Shown here one piece after another: positions 5,636 through 5,636 of a DNA stretch of 5,636 nucleotides; positions within the stretch are counted from its first letter, which is position 1; each line of letters starts with the position of its first letter. The stretch is taken from contig JAEYRK010000087.1 of assembly GCA_023435645.1 (NCBI GenBank), positions 1 through 5,636 on the forward strand. Direction: 5' to 3'. Position numbers and translations under genes: made by a program. This DNA comes from Bacillota bacterium. Its GTDB lineage: Bacteria > Bacillota > Clostridia > Lachnospirales > Lachnospiraceae. The notes beneath the pieces are model-generated. The model searched no databases. It saw nothing but the letters and a program-made list of their open reading frames with translations, and had not been told where the DNA came from.

Positions 5636-5636
5636 T

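Overview
All supported genes lie on the minus strand, so transcription runs from high to low coordinates. Moderate GC, strong GGAGG-type ribosome binding sites, and the style of the Zwf, Gnd and flavin oxidoreductase proteins suggest a low-to-moderate GC Firmicute, most likely a clostridium of the Lachnospiraceae type. This placement is a judgement from protein and signal style, not from a database search.

Layout in transcription order. (1) At 4547-5602 is an FMN-dependent nitronate monooxygenase / 2-nitropropane dioxygenase-like enzyme with a cysteine-rich C-terminal part; an extended -10 element lies at the window edge. (2) At 4407-4546 is a control region. It holds a perfect Crp/Fnr-type palindrome (TGTGA-N6-TCACA) centred at about -41.5 from the start predicted by a TATGAT -10 box. 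(3) At 4242-4406 is an unrecognised 54-residue small protein with an excellent ribosome binding site. (4) At 2813-4210 is gnd (6-phosphogluconate dehydrogenase). (5) At about 2644-2809 is a degenerate tandem array of 14-bp units that begins almost at the gnd stop codon. (6) At 1022-2530 is zwf (glucose-6-phosphate dehydrogenase). (7) At 361-1002 is a metal-dependent cyclase / kynurenine formamidase-family protein, 19 bases after zwf. (8) At 1-250 is the N-terminal part of an APC-superfamily amino acid permease, with its own likely promoter and an overlapping palindrome.

The core is an oxidative pentose phosphate module. Zwf and Gnd are the two NADPH-producing dehydrogenases, and both keep all the catalytic residues checked. 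The lactonase step between them (6-phosphogluconolactonase) is not encoded here; a cyclase-family hydrolase of unknown substrate sits beside zwf instead. The probable unit is small ORF - gnd - zwf - cyclase, with possible extra initiation before zwf.

The items most worth a second look are the Crp/Fnr-like site, the unannotated small gene upstream of gnd, and the 14-bp repeat array between gnd and zwf. No RNA gene, CRISPR array, insertion sequence or convincing intrinsic terminator was seen.
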